Positions 39,775 through 48,866 are shown, counted from the stretch's first letter. The stretch is 64,000 bases of DNA from Pyrobaculum neutrophilum V24Sta (GCF_000019805.1 NC_010525.1:558001-622000), one strand, 5' to 3'. Program-made: numbers and translations. Notes: generated by a model from the sequence alone, not told the origin.

Positions 39775-42249
39775 ATGAAGTACCTAGTGGGGAGGGACTT
39801 CGCCTTTCCCGAGTACACGCCGAGGTTCCCCCCGTTTTACGAGTTCGAGGTTCTCCACATGCGGCTAGATGTGTCAATAGACGTGGCCAACAGATCAGTC
39901 GACGGCCTCGTAAAATACAGGCTGAGACCTAGGAAAGACGGCGCTAGAGTTGTGCTAGACGCCGTTGAGATGGACGTGTTAAGCGTAAGCCACGACTTCT
40001 ACTACGACGGGGAGAAGATAGAGATTAAGCCGCAGTGGAAAGCCGGCGAGGTTGTTGAAGTGGCGGTGAAATACAGAGCTAGGCCTCGGGCTGGGATATA
40101 CTTCGTCACCCCCCACGGCCAGAGGAGGGGCGTCTACGTGTGGACCCAGGGGGAGAGCGAGTACAACCGCTACTGGGTCCCGTTGCCCGACTCCCCCAAC
40201 ATAAAGTTTCCTTGGACCGTGGCGGTGACGGTGCCTAAGCCCCTCGTCGCTGGGAGCAACGGGCTGTTGGTTGAGGTCAAGGAGGGGGAGGACAGCCGGA
40301 CCTACGTCTGGGAGATGAGACACCCCATGTCTCCATATCTCTTGGCCATAGCCGCCGGCGACTTCGAGATATATAGCGAGAAGTGCGGCGAGGTTTTGCT
40401 GGAGTACTACATCCCGAGGTACGTCGGCGGCGAGTGGCGCCACAGCTTCTACAACACCTGCGAGATAATGCGGTTCTTCTCTGAGTACCTCGGCGTTCCC
40501 TACCCCTACGAGCGATATGCCCAGGTGGTGGTGCCGGAGTTCATATACGGAGGGATGGAGAACACGACGTTTACCATACTGACGGACTGGACTATACACG
40601 ACAAACACGCCCACTGCCCCTACGGCGAGTTCCCCTGCCCCGGCCAGGAGGACTTCTCCTCCGATCCGCTGGTTGCCCACGAGATGGCCCACATGTGGTT
40701 TGGCGATTTAGTCACGGCAAAAGACTGGGGGCACATAGCGATAAACGAGTCCTTCGCGACCTTCATAGAGGCGCTGTGGACCGAGAGGTCCAAGGGCCGG
40801 GAGGAGTACCTCTACGAGATCTACACAAACTTCAGGACGTATCTGGGCGAGTACTCCCGCCGCTATTCGAGACCCATCGTCACCAACGTCTACAAGATCC
40901 CCGACGAGGTGTTCGATAGACATGCCTACGAGAAGGGGTCCGTCGTCCTCCACATGCTGAGGAGCCTCCTCGGCGACGACGACTTTAGGAGGGGGCTGAA
41001 GGTGTTTCTAGAGCGGAATAGGTATAGGGCTGTCGATATTGAGGATCTTCGGAAGGCCCTGGAGGAGGCGTCGGGGAGAGATCTGGAGTGGTTCTGGAGG
41101 CAGTTCTTCTACGCAGCGGGCCACCCGGTGTTGAAGATCTCGTGGAGCTATTCAGACGGCGTTCTGAGGTTGCAGATCAAGCAGAGCCAGGGAGAGGATA
41201 GCTACCCCGTGTACACCATCCCGCTTGAGGTTAAGGTCGTGTATGAAGACGGGAGGAGGGAGGTGAGGGAGCTTCAGCTGGGCGAGAGGGAGGTGGCTTT
41301 ACAGATCCCGGGGGGCAAGCCCAGGTACGTATGTGTGGACCCCGCCTTCAAGGTCATGAAGGCGCTTGACCTACAGTATCCTCTGGAGTCCGCTATAGCT
41401 ATGTTAAACGACGAGGATCTCTACTGCAGGTTGCAGGCCGTAGAGGCGCTTAAGAGAAACGGGAGCCCTAAGGCTGTGGAGGCGCTGGCGAAGGCGCTTG
41501 GCGATGGGTTCTGGGGGGTGGCTGCTGAGGCCGCGCGGGCTCTGGGCGAGATAGGCACGGGGGAGGCCGTGTATAAGCTCATTGAGGGGTACTGGAGGGC
41601 GCGGCACCCCAGGGTTAGGCGCGCCATTGTGGAGGCTCTTGGCAATGCCAGACGGAAGGAGGCCGCCGAGTTCCTCGACAAAGTTCTCCACAGCGCCGAG
41701 GAGAGCTACTACGTGAGGGCTGAGGCCGCGCGGGCGCTTGGCAGAATCAGGTGGGAGTACGCCGAACACAGCCTAAGGAAGGCGCTGGAGTACAGTAGCC
41801 ATCTAGATGTGATAAAGAGGGGGGCGCTGGAGGGGTTGGCCGAGCTCGGCTCTGACGACGCGCTAAGGGTGGTCCTTAGGCATACCGAGTCCGACATGCC
41901 GACGTATGTGAGAGCCTCCGCCGTGCAGTCTCTCGCAAAGTTCGGCCCACGTAGGGAGGTTCTCGACGCCGTTAAGGCCGCCCTCCGCGACGAGAACTTC
42001 AGGGTGAGATACGCGGCTGTGACCGCGGCTCTTGAGCTCCTGGACCACCGCCTCATACCTGACCTCCAGGAGCGCATGGAGAGAGACGTAGACGGCAGGA
42101 TTAGGCGCGTAGCCAGGGAGGTGGTCGAGAGGATTAGGAGGGCAATGGAGAGGGGCGCCGAATACCAGAAGCTTAGGGAGGAGGTGGAGAAGCTACGGGA
42201 GGAGTACAGGAAGCTGCTCGACCGCGTAGGGAAATCCTATGCCGGTTAA
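39775..42249 (+). CDS. M1-family aminopeptidase with C-terminal HEAT repeats
   Basis: 824 residues. The N-terminal sheet domain (about 1-200) is followed by the thermolysin-like domain with GGMENTTF (259-266), [12 protein letters not shown] (302-313) and the third zinc ligand in NESFATF (about 325). From about residue 545 a chain of HEAT/PBS-lyase repeats (for example [20 protein letters not shown], then [19 protein letters not shown]) runs to a short coiled coil. It removes N-terminal residues from peptides. Its last bases overlap the upp gene. Confidence 0.92.
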   Translation: MKYLVGRDFAFPEYTPRFPPFYEFEVLHMRLDVSIDVANRSVDGLVKYRLRPRKDGARVVLDAVEMDVLSVSHDFYYDGEKIEIKPQWKAGEVVEVAVKYRARPRAGIYFVTPHGQRRGVYVWTQGESEYNRYWVPLPDSPNIKFPWTVAVTVPKPLVAGSNGLLVEVKEGEDSRTYVWEMRHPMSPYLLAIAAGDFEIYSEKCGEVLLEYYIPRYVGGEWRHSFYNTCEIMRFFSEYLGVPYPYERYAQVVVPEFIYGGMENTTFTILTDWTIHDKHAHCPYGEFPCPGQEDFSSDPLVAHEMAHMWFGDLVTAKDWGHIAINESFATFIEALWTERSKGREEYLYEIYTNFRTYLGEYSRRYSRPIVTNVYKIPDEVFDRHAYEKGSVVLHMLRSLLGDDDFRRGLKVFLERNRYRAVDIEDLRKALEEASGRDLEWFWRQFFYAAGHPVLKISWSYSDGVLRLQIKQSQGEDSYPVYTIPLEVKVVYEDGRREVRELQLGEREVALQIPGGKPRYVCVDPAFKVMKALDLQYPLESAIAMLNDEDLYCRLQAVEALKRNGSPKAVEALAKALGDGFWGVAAEAARALGEIGTGEAVYKLIEGYWRARHPRVRRAIVEALGNARRKEAAEFLDKVLHSAEESYYVRAEAARALGRIRWEYAEHSLRKALEYSSHLDVIKRGALEGLAELGSDDALRVVLRHTESDMPTYVRASAVQSLAKFGPRREVLDAVKAALRDENFRVRYAAVTAALELLDHRLIPDLQERMERDVDGRIRRVAREVVERIRRAMERGAEYQKLREEVEKLREEYRKLLDRVGKSYAG

Positions 42250-42871
42250 GGTAATCGACCACGTCTACGCACAGTACATCCTCACCCAGCTGAGGAACAG
42301 ACACACGTCCGGCACAGACTTTAGGAAGGGACTTGTGAGACTTGGGCGGATCGTTGGGTACGAAATCGTGAAGACTTTTCCAACTAGGGAGGTGGAGGTG
42401 GAGACTCCCCTCGGCAAAGCCATTGGGATAGACATCGTGGGCCTTGACAGAGTTGTCATTGTACAAATCCTCAGGGCCGCGATGCCCTTCGTAGAGGGGC
42501 TACTAAAGGCGTTTCCCCAGGCGAGACTCGGCGTGGTTGCCGCAAGGAGGAGGGAGGAGGGCGGCTCGGTAGACGTGGAGATCTTCTACTCCAAGATCCC
42601 CCACATCGACGGGGACTCCGTCTTGGTGGCCGACCCCATGTTGGCGACTGGGATAACGATGAGTAAAGCGATAGAGGAGGTGTACCGCGCCGGGAGGCCG
42701 GGGAGGCTGATCGTCGTCTCTGTGATAGCCACACCTGTCGGCATAGAGCGCGTCTTGTCTAAATACCCCGAGGCTGAGGTGTTCGTGGTAGCCATAGACC
42801 CCGGCCTCAACGACAAGGCCTTTATCGTGCCCGGTCTGGGAGACGCCGGCGACCGCGCCTTCTTAACCTAG
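42239..42871 (+). CDS. upp: Uracil phosphoribosyltransferase
   Basis: 210 residues. [35 protein letters not shown] (PRPP loop) and the C-terminal [20 protein letters not shown] are the diagnostic motifs. It salvages uracil to UMP. The ATG overlaps the last 11 bases of the M1 gene in another frame, so the two may be co-transcribed. The 3' end overlaps by nine bases the convergent peptidase gene. Confidence 0.96.
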   Translation: MPVKVIDHVYAQYILTQLRNRHTSGTDFRKGLVRLGRIVGYEIVKTFPTREVEVETPLGKAIGIDIVGLDRVVIVQILRAAMPFVEGLLKAFPQARLGVVAARRREEGGSVDVEIFYSKIPHIDGDSVLVADPMLATGITMSKAIEEVYRAGRPGRLIVVSVIATPVGIERVLSKYPEAEVFVVAIDPGLNDKAFIVPGLGDAGDRAFLT

Positions 42872-43441
42872 CGCCCGCGCTACCAAGTAGACCCAGTACC
42901 CCACGGCTAGGTAGACCAGGTAGGGGAGGCCGTATTTAGCCTTTATCCACTGCCCCTCCACCCTAGCCGCAGTCGGGTCGTATTTTTCCATGTCTTTAAC
43001 CTCCCCCACGATGTATTTAAGCGGGTTTTTTGCAAACTCCTCGCGGGTTACGCAGATGTGCGTTATCTTCTCAAGCGCCGACATGCGGCAGGGCCTCCTC
43101 CTGTTGTTTAGAAAAAGCCAGAGCATCGTGGCCGGTAGCAGCGCGGAGCCGGCCATAACTACCACAAAGGGGGTTGGTAGAAAGAATATGGGCGGCGCAG
43201 CGCTGATAAGCGCCAGCGCTATGGAGTCGGCGTATCCAGACCCAAGTGCCCTCATTAGCAGAGCTAGGGAGGCTCCCACGGCGAGTGAGAAGAGGTATAG
43301 GGGGTTTCCCCAGTTTAGGTATATCAACGCGGCGGCGGGAGCCGCGGCCGCTAGGAAGATCCGAGGGTCTATCTCCCTCGTCTTGACGTCTTGGAGCGCA
43401 GCCAGCGTTATGAAGACGCCTAGGGCCGCCTCCGCTATCAT
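42863..43441 (-). CDS. Type IV prepilin peptidase-like membrane protease (A24)
   Basis: 192 residues with about six to seven membrane helices. Candidate catalytic aspartates are Asp18 in [10 protein letters not shown] and Asp72 in [10 protein letters not shown], matching the spacing of archaeal preflagellin/prepilin peptidases (FlaK/PibD). The cytosolic loop [16 protein letters not shown] lies after helix five. No flagellin or pilin gene is adjacent. Overlaps the PGI/PMI gene by four bases. Confidence 0.8.
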   Translation of the reverse strand: MIAEAALGVFITLAALQDVKTREIDPRIFLAAAAPAAALIYLNWGNPLYLFSLAVGASLALLMRALGSGYADSIALALISAAPPIFFLPTPFVVVMAGSALLPATMLWLFLNNRRRPCRMSALEKITHICVTREEFAKNPLKYIVGEVKDMEKYDPTAARVEGQWIKAKYGLPYLVYLAVGYWVYLVARALG

Positions 43442-44340
43442 CGCTGAAGTCTTCTCTTTAGTGCGTCTATCCGGGGGGTAGCAAGCGGGTCGACTCCTCT
43501 GGACTCAGCCAACTTAATAGACGCGACTCCTACCTCTCTAAGGAAGGCGAGTATCCCCCTTGGGCGCATCTCCACCGTGTACTTCACCCCGCCTACTATC
43601 TCCAGCGTTGCCTCTACTCTTTCTCTGTGCTCGGGGGGTATGTGGGGGCTTGTCAACGCCACGACGGGCCTTTCGGCCCCCTCGATCCAGTTGTGGTGAG
43701 CCTCGGGGAGGATCTCCACGGATGGCTCTATCTTGCTGTTTTCGTTGAACTCGTTTTTCACGCGGTATGCCACGCCCCTCATGCTCTCAGGCGCCACGAC
43801 GGTCGGTCTGCTCTGGAAATCCCTCGCCAGGTTTTCCACAAGGGTTTGGTCTACCGGGCCCAGCGAGCTTGGGACGTCGACGTCTACGCCGTAGATGTGC
43901 CGTATAACGTGCAAAGCGGCTGTGAACAGCTGAGGTAGCGCCGCGCGAGGCGCCGAGGCTTTAGGCACTATTATCGCGGGCACGCCGGCTTGCGCCAGCC
44001 GGCCCCCCGTAGTTATCGCGATGGTCGGCATCCGCCTCTTCTTGGCGTATTCCACGGTGTGGAGGGTCTCTACGGTGTTTCCGGAGTAGGATACGGCGAT
44101 GAGGAGGCCGTCTCTAGCTCTTAGGAAGTAGTCCTTCACAACCACCACCTCGAAGTCCCAGTTCCATACGAGGGATAGGTCTCTGAGGAGGTCCCCCACA
44201 ACGCCGGAGCCCCCCATGCCGCTGATGTATAGCCGAGGCGCCGGCTGTATCTCCACCTCTGCCCCGTCCACCGTGTACCTCCTGGGGACATCGACCTCTG
44301 TAAGTAGGTAGCGCTCCCAGTTCAAGTAGTCCTCAAGCAC
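43438..44340 (-). CDS. Bifunctional phosphoglucose/phosphomannose isomerase
   Basis: 300 residues of the crenarchaeal PGI/PMI family, characterised in Pyrobaculum aerophilum. YISGMGGSGVVGDL and AVSYSGNTVETLHT (sugar-phosphate loop), a catalytic glutamate in KNEFNENSK, and the histidine-containing EAHHNWIEG are visible. Interconverts glucose-6-P or mannose-6-P with fructose-6-P, linking glycolysis to the mannose used by the glycosyltransferases here. Confidence 0.93.
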   Translation of the reverse strand: MLEDYLNWERYLLTEVDVPRRYTVDGAEVEIQPAPRLYISGMGGSGVVGDLLRDLSLVWNWDFEVVVVKDYFLRARDGLLIAVSYSGNTVETLHTVEYAKKRRMPTIAITTGGRLAQAGVPAIIVPKASAPRAALPQLFTAALHVIRHIYGVDVDVPSSLGPVDQTLVENLARDFQSRPTVVAPESMRGVAYRVKNEFNENSKIEPSVEILPEAHHNWIEGAERPVVALTSPHIPPEHRERVEATLEIVGGVKYTVEMRPRGILAFLREVGVASIKLAESRGVDPLATPRIDALKRRLQR

Positions 44341-44385
44341 GTACAGAGCAGAGGCGACTTTTTTAAAACATGCGGAGGTGATGAT

Positions 44386-46344
44386 GTGCCGCGTTTCAGC
44401 GTTGTGGTCAACGGCGTTGAGGTTGTTAGAGAGTGGGGGTGGGACCGCATTTCTAGCGTGAAGGAGGAGCTGAAGAGGTTGGGCTTTAGGTGGGACGGCG
44501 CCAGCTGGAGGGGGAGGACCAGAGACCTCGGCGTTTTAGCGAGGCTGAGACAACTGCTTGAGCTAAGCCAAGAAGAGTACGTGTCGATTCTTTCAACAGT
44601 CGCCTACGACGTCTCCGGCGGCGCCGTGCTTGTGGTGGGCGCGCTTCCGGAGGAGCTAAAAAGCCATGTGATCTCCAGCGAGGGCGACGTCCATCTGGTG
44701 TCTCTCTCTGGGTTCCTCCGTAGGTTTATAGCCGAGGGCAGAGGCGTGGGCCGCGTCTCCACCTTCGAAGAATTTGTGGAAGAGGGCGGCGAGAGGCTTA
44801 GGGCCGTACTTAGGGGGGTGCAGACGCTTGGGGACGTAGACGCCGCGTTGAAAAGCGCGAAGGAGCTTGTACTTTCGTCGGATAAACTACGCGAGCTGTT
44901 TATCCGACGGAGGAGGTGGTGGACCGCCTCAGTTGGCCTAAACTACGCCAGGGTTAACTTCCTCGCCTCAGGTCTCTTGAAAAAGTTGGGAGAGGTCAAG
45001 CTCAGATACAACGTAGTCAACAAAGAGGGCGAGTTGGAGGAGCGGGATATAAAGCTCGTTAAAGTAGCTCGAGAGGGGAGCTCCCACCTGTTGAAGTTCC
45101 CCGTCTTCGTTAGAGGTAGAGTTGCCGAAATTCTGGAGGAGTTTGGCTACGCGGTTGAATACGTAGGCGTTGAGCACCCGCGTGTGGCATACAAGAGGTC
45201 CTTTTCCCTATATCCCTTCCAACAAGAGGCCGTGGAAAGGTGGGTTTCAAGCGGCATGAGGGGTACCGTGGTCATTCCCACGGGAGGCGGCAAAACCTTT
45301 ATCGGTCTAGATGCGATGTATAGAGCCGGCGTATCCGCCCTAGTCCTGGTGGTCACGCGGGAGCTCGCTCTGCAGTGGGTTGAGCGTATCAGACGCCACT
45401 TAGGCATATCGCCGGGTATGCTTGGAGGCGGCGCTAGAGAGGTGAGGGAGGTCACCGTCGCTATATACAACTCCGCGGTTAAGTACATAGAGGATCTCGT
45501 GGGGAGGTTTGGGTTGGTTATTTTCGACGAGGCCCACCACGTCCCAGCCGAGACCTTTAAAGAGGTGGCGCTTGGCCTAGATTCGCCCTATAGGCTCGCC
45601 CTCTCGGCGACGCCGGAGAGGGAGGACAAGAACGAACACCTTATCTTTGAGTCGGTGGGACCTATCGTATACAGAGCCTCCTACCGCTCCATGGTGGAGG
45701 CCGGCCTCGTCGTGCCTGTGGAGCACTATAGAGTCTATATTAGGCTGTCCGAAGAGGAGGAGGCGGCTTACCGTACTCTGCCGAACGACAACGTCATAGT
45801 TCTGAGGAACACGGCCGCGAAAAGCGCCAGGAAGATAGAGGCGGCTTTGCGCATTATAGCTAGGGAGGTCTCCCTTGGGTCTAAGGTGTTGGTGTTTACC
45901 CAGTTTATCGACCAGGCCGAGGAGCTCCATAGGAGGATAAGGGAGTTGGGCATTTCTGCCGAGCTTATAACTTCAGAGGAGGGGAACCGGGAGATCTCGC
46001 TTAGGCGGTTCAGCTCCGGCGTCAGCAGAGTTGTTGTTACTACGACGGTTCTTGACGAGGGCGTCGACGTGCCAGACGCAGAGGTCGCGGTGGTTGTGAG
46101 CGGCACTGGATCGAAGAGGCAGATGATCCAACGCGTCGGCCGCGTGGTCAGAGCCGCCCCCGGCAAAAAAGTTGCTAGGGTCTACGAGCTCGTTGCAAGG
46201 GGGACCGTAGAGGAGGCTCTATCGGAGATGCGCCACTTCGACGATGTAATAGAGGAGACCATCTGCAGAAGGGTCACAGAGCAGGACCTAGACGCGATTC
46301 TGAGGAAGGTCGCCCCCCTAACTACATGGCTTAGGAGAAGCTAG
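44386..46344 (+). CDS. XPB-type DNA helicase (SF2)
   Basis: 652 residues. An N-terminal domain of about 270 residues is followed by helicase motifs: Walker A PTGGGKTF (about residues 298-305), DEAHH (381-385), the RED-like SATPERED, and C-terminal QMIQRVGRVVRAAPGKK. XPB opens DNA in transcription initiation and repair in eukaryotes; archaeal XPB1/XPB2 often partner with Bax1. No bax1 gene is adjacent. GTG 44386 follows GGAGGTGATG (ribosome-binding-like) and TTTTTTAAAAC (44359-44369). The start is the least certain part. Confidence 0.88.
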   Translation: MPRFSVVVNGVEVVREWGWDRISSVKEELKRLGFRWDGASWRGRTRDLGVLARLRQLLELSQEEYVSILSTVAYDVSGGAVLVVGALPEELKSHVISSEGDVHLVSLSGFLRRFIAEGRGVGRVSTFEEFVEEGGERLRAVLRGVQTLGDVDAALKSAKELVLSSDKLRELFIRRRRWWTASVGLNYARVNFLASGLLKKLGEVKLRYNVVNKEGELEERDIKLVKVAREGSSHLLKFPVFVRGRVAEILEEFGYAVEYVGVEHPRVAYKRSFSLYPFQQEAVERWVSSGMRGTVVIPTGGGKTFIGLDAMYRAGVSALVLVVTRELALQWVERIRRHLGISPGMLGGGAREVREVTVAIYNSAVKYIEDLVGRFGLVIFDEAHHVPAETFKEVALGLDSPYRLALSATPEREDKNEHLIFESVGPIVYRASYRSMVEAGLVVPVEHYRVYIRLSEEEEAAYRTLPNDNVIVLRNTAAKSARKIEAALRIIAREVSLGSKVLVFTQFIDQAEELHRRIRELGISAELITSEEGNREISLRRFSSGVSRVVVTTTVLDEGVDVPDAEVAVVVSGTGSKRQMIQRVGRVVRAAPGKKVARVYELVARGTVEEALSEMRHFDDVIEETICRRVTEQDLDAILRKVAPLTTWLRRS

Positions 46345-46376
46345 CCTCTTAACAGCGCAGGCCCTCCCCCGGGAGC

Positions 46377-46446
46377 TCGGGGCACGTCTGTAAAAACCCA
46401 GGAGCAGGGGGCACGTCTTCAACCGCCTGGGGGACAGCCCCCTTTT
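46377..46446 (+). ncRNA. Candidate small RNA with direct repeats and a T-run
   Basis: CTCTTAACA (about 46347-46355) could start a transcript near 46377. GGGGCACGTCT is directly repeated at 46379-46389 and 46408-46418. CCCAGG (46397-46402) pairs with CCTGGG (46426-46431), and GGGGACAGCCCC followed by TTTT (46430-46446) resembles a terminator. No reading frame is supported. An H/ACA-like guide is possible, given the ACA after the helix, but the lower stem is absent. Confidence 0.35.
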
Positions 46447-46519
46447 CTCCTCTACGTAACATACGTCCATGAGCCAAACGCGCAGGCAAAAGGCTTTAGA
46501 TATGTGTGCACGTCCTTAC

Positions 46520-46680
46520 AGCTGTGAGGGGCGGCGTCTCATGAGGGGCCGCGCCCCGACCGGGCCTGCGCCCAGAGAGGGGCCGCGTGCCGTCTGGCCC
46601 CTCGACCCCGCGCCCGAGGTAGCCTGGCTACCCATGACGGCGTGGGCGAGGAGAAACTCCACCCTATAAGGCGGCGAATA
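46520..46680 (+). ncRNA. GC-rich highly structured candidate RNA gene
   Basis: Between the helicase and a convergent regulator gene, 160 bases fold into successive hairpins: GAGGGGCC (46543-46550) with GGCCCCTC (46596-46603), GGGC/GCCC (46562-46573) within it, GGTAGCC/GGCTACC (46618-46632), CGCCC/GGGCG (46611-46615/46644-46648) and GGAG-AAA-CTCC (46650-46660). A TATA-like GCTTTAGATA (46492-46501) lies about one spacing upstream. It is much more GC-rich than its flanks. Identity is unknown; a reduced RNase P RNA, as described for Pyrobaculum, is one testable idea. Confidence 0.45.
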
Positions 46681-46685
46681 GACGG

Positions 46686-47258
46686 TTAGGCTGTCTGCTC
46701 GTATGTCTCGTATTTCTTGACGAGCTCCGGCGAGTCCCGCTCCTCTGGTAGAAGGATTATGAACTCCACGTCTCCCTCGGCATATCTGTAGCTCCTCCAG
46801 TACCTGAACTTGAGGTCTTTGGGCAGGTAGAGCATAGCCAGCTTCCTTTCTCCGAAGGCGTGGCGCATTTTACATTCGCAACCCTCTATAGGCTGGTCTG
46901 TAACTATGCTGTAGCCTACGCCGCAGTCGCACAACCAGTACTCCCTGTTCTTTACGTGTGTAAATATGAAGGCGTCTACTCTGTCCTGCACCCTTCTATA
47001 TATGGGCTCGATGACTCCCTCGATGTATAGCACAGGCTCTATCGATAGATGGAGCGGCGCCACGGCTACGTAGCCTGTCGCTAATCTCCAGTAGTACTTT
47101 CTGTTTTTCTTCACGGGCTCCACCGCGCCCTCGAAGTAGAGCTTATTGAGCACCTTAAGCACTCTGTGCCTCGGCTGCTTAAGTGCGTTAACTATCTCGG
47201 TGGTGGTGACCTCACCTCTCTCGCGCAATAGACGCAACACCTCCTCCTTCAAATCCAT
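46686..47258 (-). CDS. Winged-helix DNA-binding protein with Cys cluster
   Basis: 190 residues. An N-terminal wHTH (residues 1-55, with TTTEIVNALKQPRHRVLKVLNKLYFE) is followed by a C-terminal domain with four cysteines in CDCGVG and CECKM arrangements, which could bind zinc, and aromatic-rich strands (FRYWRSYRYAEGDVEFIILL). Function unknown; probably a transcription regulator. AAATTTATATG (minus strand, about 47280-47290) is the leaderless promoter. Convergent with the structured RNA locus. Confidence 0.8.
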   Translation of the reverse strand: MDLKEEVLRLLRERGEVTTTEIVNALKQPRHRVLKVLNKLYFEGAVEPVKKNRKYYWRLATGYVAVAPLHLSIEPVLYIEGVIEPIYRRVQDRVDAFIFTHVKNREYWLCDCGVGYSIVTDQPIEGCECKMRHAFGERKLAMLYLPKDLKFRYWRSYRYAEGDVEFIILLPEERDSPELVKKYETYEQTA

Positions 47259-47377
47259 ATTTTTGCTACTCGTCTGAACATATAAATTTTTAACGCCTAG
47301 CTGGGGCAGCCCCTGTAATATCTAGGTTCTATCCTGCTCCCGGCCGTCACCCTTTAAGCTCCTGTTTAGCCTTAGTT

Positions 47378-48055
47378 GTGGCCGCCGCCCTACAGCGCTC
47401 GATTACGTTTCCCCCCATAAGAATACAAAAGTTGGACAGCTACGTTATACATGTCGCTAAAAACGCCGTCTCTCTCAAGGAGCTGAGAGAGGCGGGTCTT
47501 GAATTCGGGAGGGGTAGAGGCGACATCACCCGCTTCCTGGAGAGACTTGGGGTCGTGGAGGTGGCCGACGGCGTTGTACGTCTGACCGGCCTAGGGATGC
47601 GGCTCGTCTCGCTGAGGGAGCTCATCGGCGTCTCGGTATACTACGCCCTGTTTTATCAAAGAGTGCCCCAGTTCAAGCTTCTTATGGAGGTCTTGAGGGA
47701 ACGCAGCGCCGTGGAGAGGGAGGAGTTGTACAAGTTGGTGAACGGCAAGCTTTCCGAGTTGTCGCCTACAGCCTGGTTAAACAAGGTGGCTTTTAGGACG
47801 TTGTTGCAGTTGGCGGAGGAGCTCGGGGCGGTTGATAGAGACGGCGGAAGCTATCGCTACCTGGGGGATCCCGTGGAGAGGGCCGTCGCTACTTACTACG
47901 GGAGACACGGCGTTAAAATCGGCCAGTCCCTCTATGTGCCACCCGATAAGGTGTTGACTAGGGAGTGCGGCAGGGAGAAGCCGCCTCAGGGCCTTTACGA
48001 GGTGGATCTCAGGTGTACGGTCTGGAGCTTATATAGCATCTTTGCCACTACATGA
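47378..48055 (+). CDS. Hypothetical protein with winged-helix-like segments, 225 aa
   Basis: No family recognised. The N-terminal half contains a helix-turn-helix-like segment (AVSLKELREAGLEFGRGRGD) and VVEVADGVVRLTGLGMRLV, a wing-like pair. A second such unit is around residues 110-160 (SAVEREELYKLVNGKLSEL, LLQLAEELGAVDRDGGSYRYL), and CGREKPPQG and CTVWSLY follow, so four-helix tandem wHTH is plausible. GTG 47378 follows CCTTTAAGC (47350-47358). The next gene starts two bases after its stop. Confidence 0.75.
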   Translation: MAAALQRSITFPPIRIQKLDSYVIHVAKNAVSLKELREAGLEFGRGRGDITRFLERLGVVEVADGVVRLTGLGMRLVSLRELIGVSVYYALFYQRVPQFKLLMEVLRERSAVEREELYKLVNGKLSELSPTAWLNKVAFRTLLQLAEELGAVDRDGGSYRYLGDPVERAVATYYGRHGVKIGQSLYVPPDKVLTRECGREKPPQGLYEVDLRCTVWSLYSIFATT

Positions 48056-48056
48056 C

Positions 48057-48341
48057 ATGAAGAAGAGGGAGGAGAGGCGCGGGCCAACCCTCTTCGACTT
48101 TGTGGAAAAGAGGGAGGAGCCGGCGCGGAGGAATGTCCAGCAACAGAGAGACGTAGCAGACGAATTCTACAAACTGCTGACGAGCAGAGAGGCGGTTACT
48201 AAGGAGGAGGCGTTGCGTTGGGCAAAAGAGAGGGGTATAACAACGGCCGAACTTATTAGAGCCGTGGAGAAGCTCGTGTCGGAGGGCAAGATAAGGAAGC
48301 GGCTTGATGAAGAGGGCAATCTTGTCTATACACTTAGTTAA
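48057..48341 (+). CDS. Small winged-helix-like protein, 94 aa
   Basis: Begins MKKREERRGPTLFDFVEKRE. A charged N-terminal segment precedes a winged-helix core (AVTKEEALRWAKERGITTAELIRAVEKLVSEGKIRKRL then the wing NLVYTLS), suggesting nucleic-acid binding. The frame starts at TTG 48042, but ATG 48057 is preferred: it lies two bases after the stop of the upstream gene, with ACATG context. Operon with 47378. Its end overlaps the micro-ORF cassette on the opposite strand by eight bases. Confidence 0.75.
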   Translation: MKKREERRGPTLFDFVEKREEPARRNVQQQRDVADEFYKLLTSREAVTKEEALRWAKERGITTAELIRAVEKLVSEGKIRKRLDEEGNLVYTLS

Positions 48342-48573
48342 CCGTGATATTGTAGGGAATTACTTCGAAGGTCCCGTTGAAGCCCAACTTGAGACAAGTG
48401 GCCACCACTAGGGAACCTGTGGAGTTGGCGGCGGCTTTGCACTGGGCGTGGCGCGTAGCTTCAAAGACGTACTTCTCATATGCCAGCGCTGTAGTGAGGG
48501 TGCCTATATATATCTCAAGTATTACGCATAGGGCGAAGAGCAACGAGGCGAGGGCGATTTCCAGCGCATTCAT
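48334..48573 (-). CDS. Small membrane-anchored protein, 79 aa
   Basis: One N-terminal hydrophobic helix (IALASLLFALCVILEIYIG) followed by an extracellular-looking segment with two cysteines (CKAAANSTGSLVVATC), spaced 15 apart, and a sequon. The pattern is pilin-like: a hydrophobic helix with a short C-terminal globular tail. There is no prepilin peptidase cleavage motif with positive residue. Third gene of the overlapping micro-ORF cassette; its ATG overlaps the stop of the 36-aa frame. Confidence 0.65.
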   Translation of the reverse strand: MNALEIALASLLFALCVILEIYIGTLTTALAYEKYVFEATRHAQCKAAANSTGSLVVATCLKLGFNGTFEVIPYNITVN

Positions 48574-48680
48574 GGCCAGAAGACCTCCCTCAGCGTCGCC
48601 ACTTGGTGGAAGGCTAGTACGGCGATATATAGCGTAGCTACTGCCAGTATTGTGAGCAAGAGGTGGTACAGGAGCCTCAT
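48570..48680 (-). CDS. 36-aa single-helix membrane protein
   Basis: Starts MRLLYHLLLTILAVATLYIA and ends LREVFWP, essentially one membrane helix. Too short for standard gene finding, but its ATG overlaps the stop of the 54-aa frame (ATGA) and its stop overlaps the ATG of the 79-aa frame (ATGA). The perfect two-sided coupling supports translation. Confidence 0.6.
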   Translation of the reverse strand: MRLLYHLLLTILAVATLYIAVLAFHQVATLREVFWP

Positions 48681-48841
48681 AGCGTAGATATGAAAGTCCT
48701 CATGTGTTCTATGTCGATAAACGCGGCTTTTAATACGGCGGCAAGATCGCCGAGTGGAAACAAGGAGGCGAGGGCTAGCAGAAGTGCCGTCACCACCGCC
48801 GATACCACTGCGTTGTATAGGGACTCCTCTACCGTTTTCAC
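48677..48841 (-). CDS. 54-aa membrane protein opening the micro-ORF cassette
   Basis: GTG start, then MKTVEESLYNAVVSAVVTAL and LLLALASLFPLGDLAAVLKA, one long or two short hydrophobic helices, and a charged end EHMRTFISTL. TTTTTAATAATT on the minus strand, in the element shared with ileS, lies about 33 bases before the GTG. Its stop overlaps the ATG of the 36-aa frame. No family recognised. Confidence 0.6.
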   Translation of the reverse strand: MKTVEESLYNAVVSAVVTALLLALASLFPLGDLAAVLKAAFIDIEHMRTFISTL

Positions 48842-48866
48842 GTCACTACTCTGGGTTTAAAAGCTA

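Noticed and set aside
39979-40692. Long antisense frame over the M1 aminopeptidase
   Set aside because: Reads on the opposite strand of a well-supported gene, with His/Val-rich shadow composition and no motif; an artefact of high GC coding DNA.
46469-46669. 66-codon open frame across the structured region
   Set aside because: Arg/Pro/Ala-rich composition is an effect of GC-rich hairpins; no motif, no promoter at leaderless spacing, and extreme base pairing favours RNA.
46520-46680. Firm call as RNase P RNA or SRP RNA
   Set aside because: The conserved GAGGAAAGTCC-like region I of RNase P and the GGAA/AGCAG loop of SRP RNA were not found, so only a generic structured-RNA call is made.
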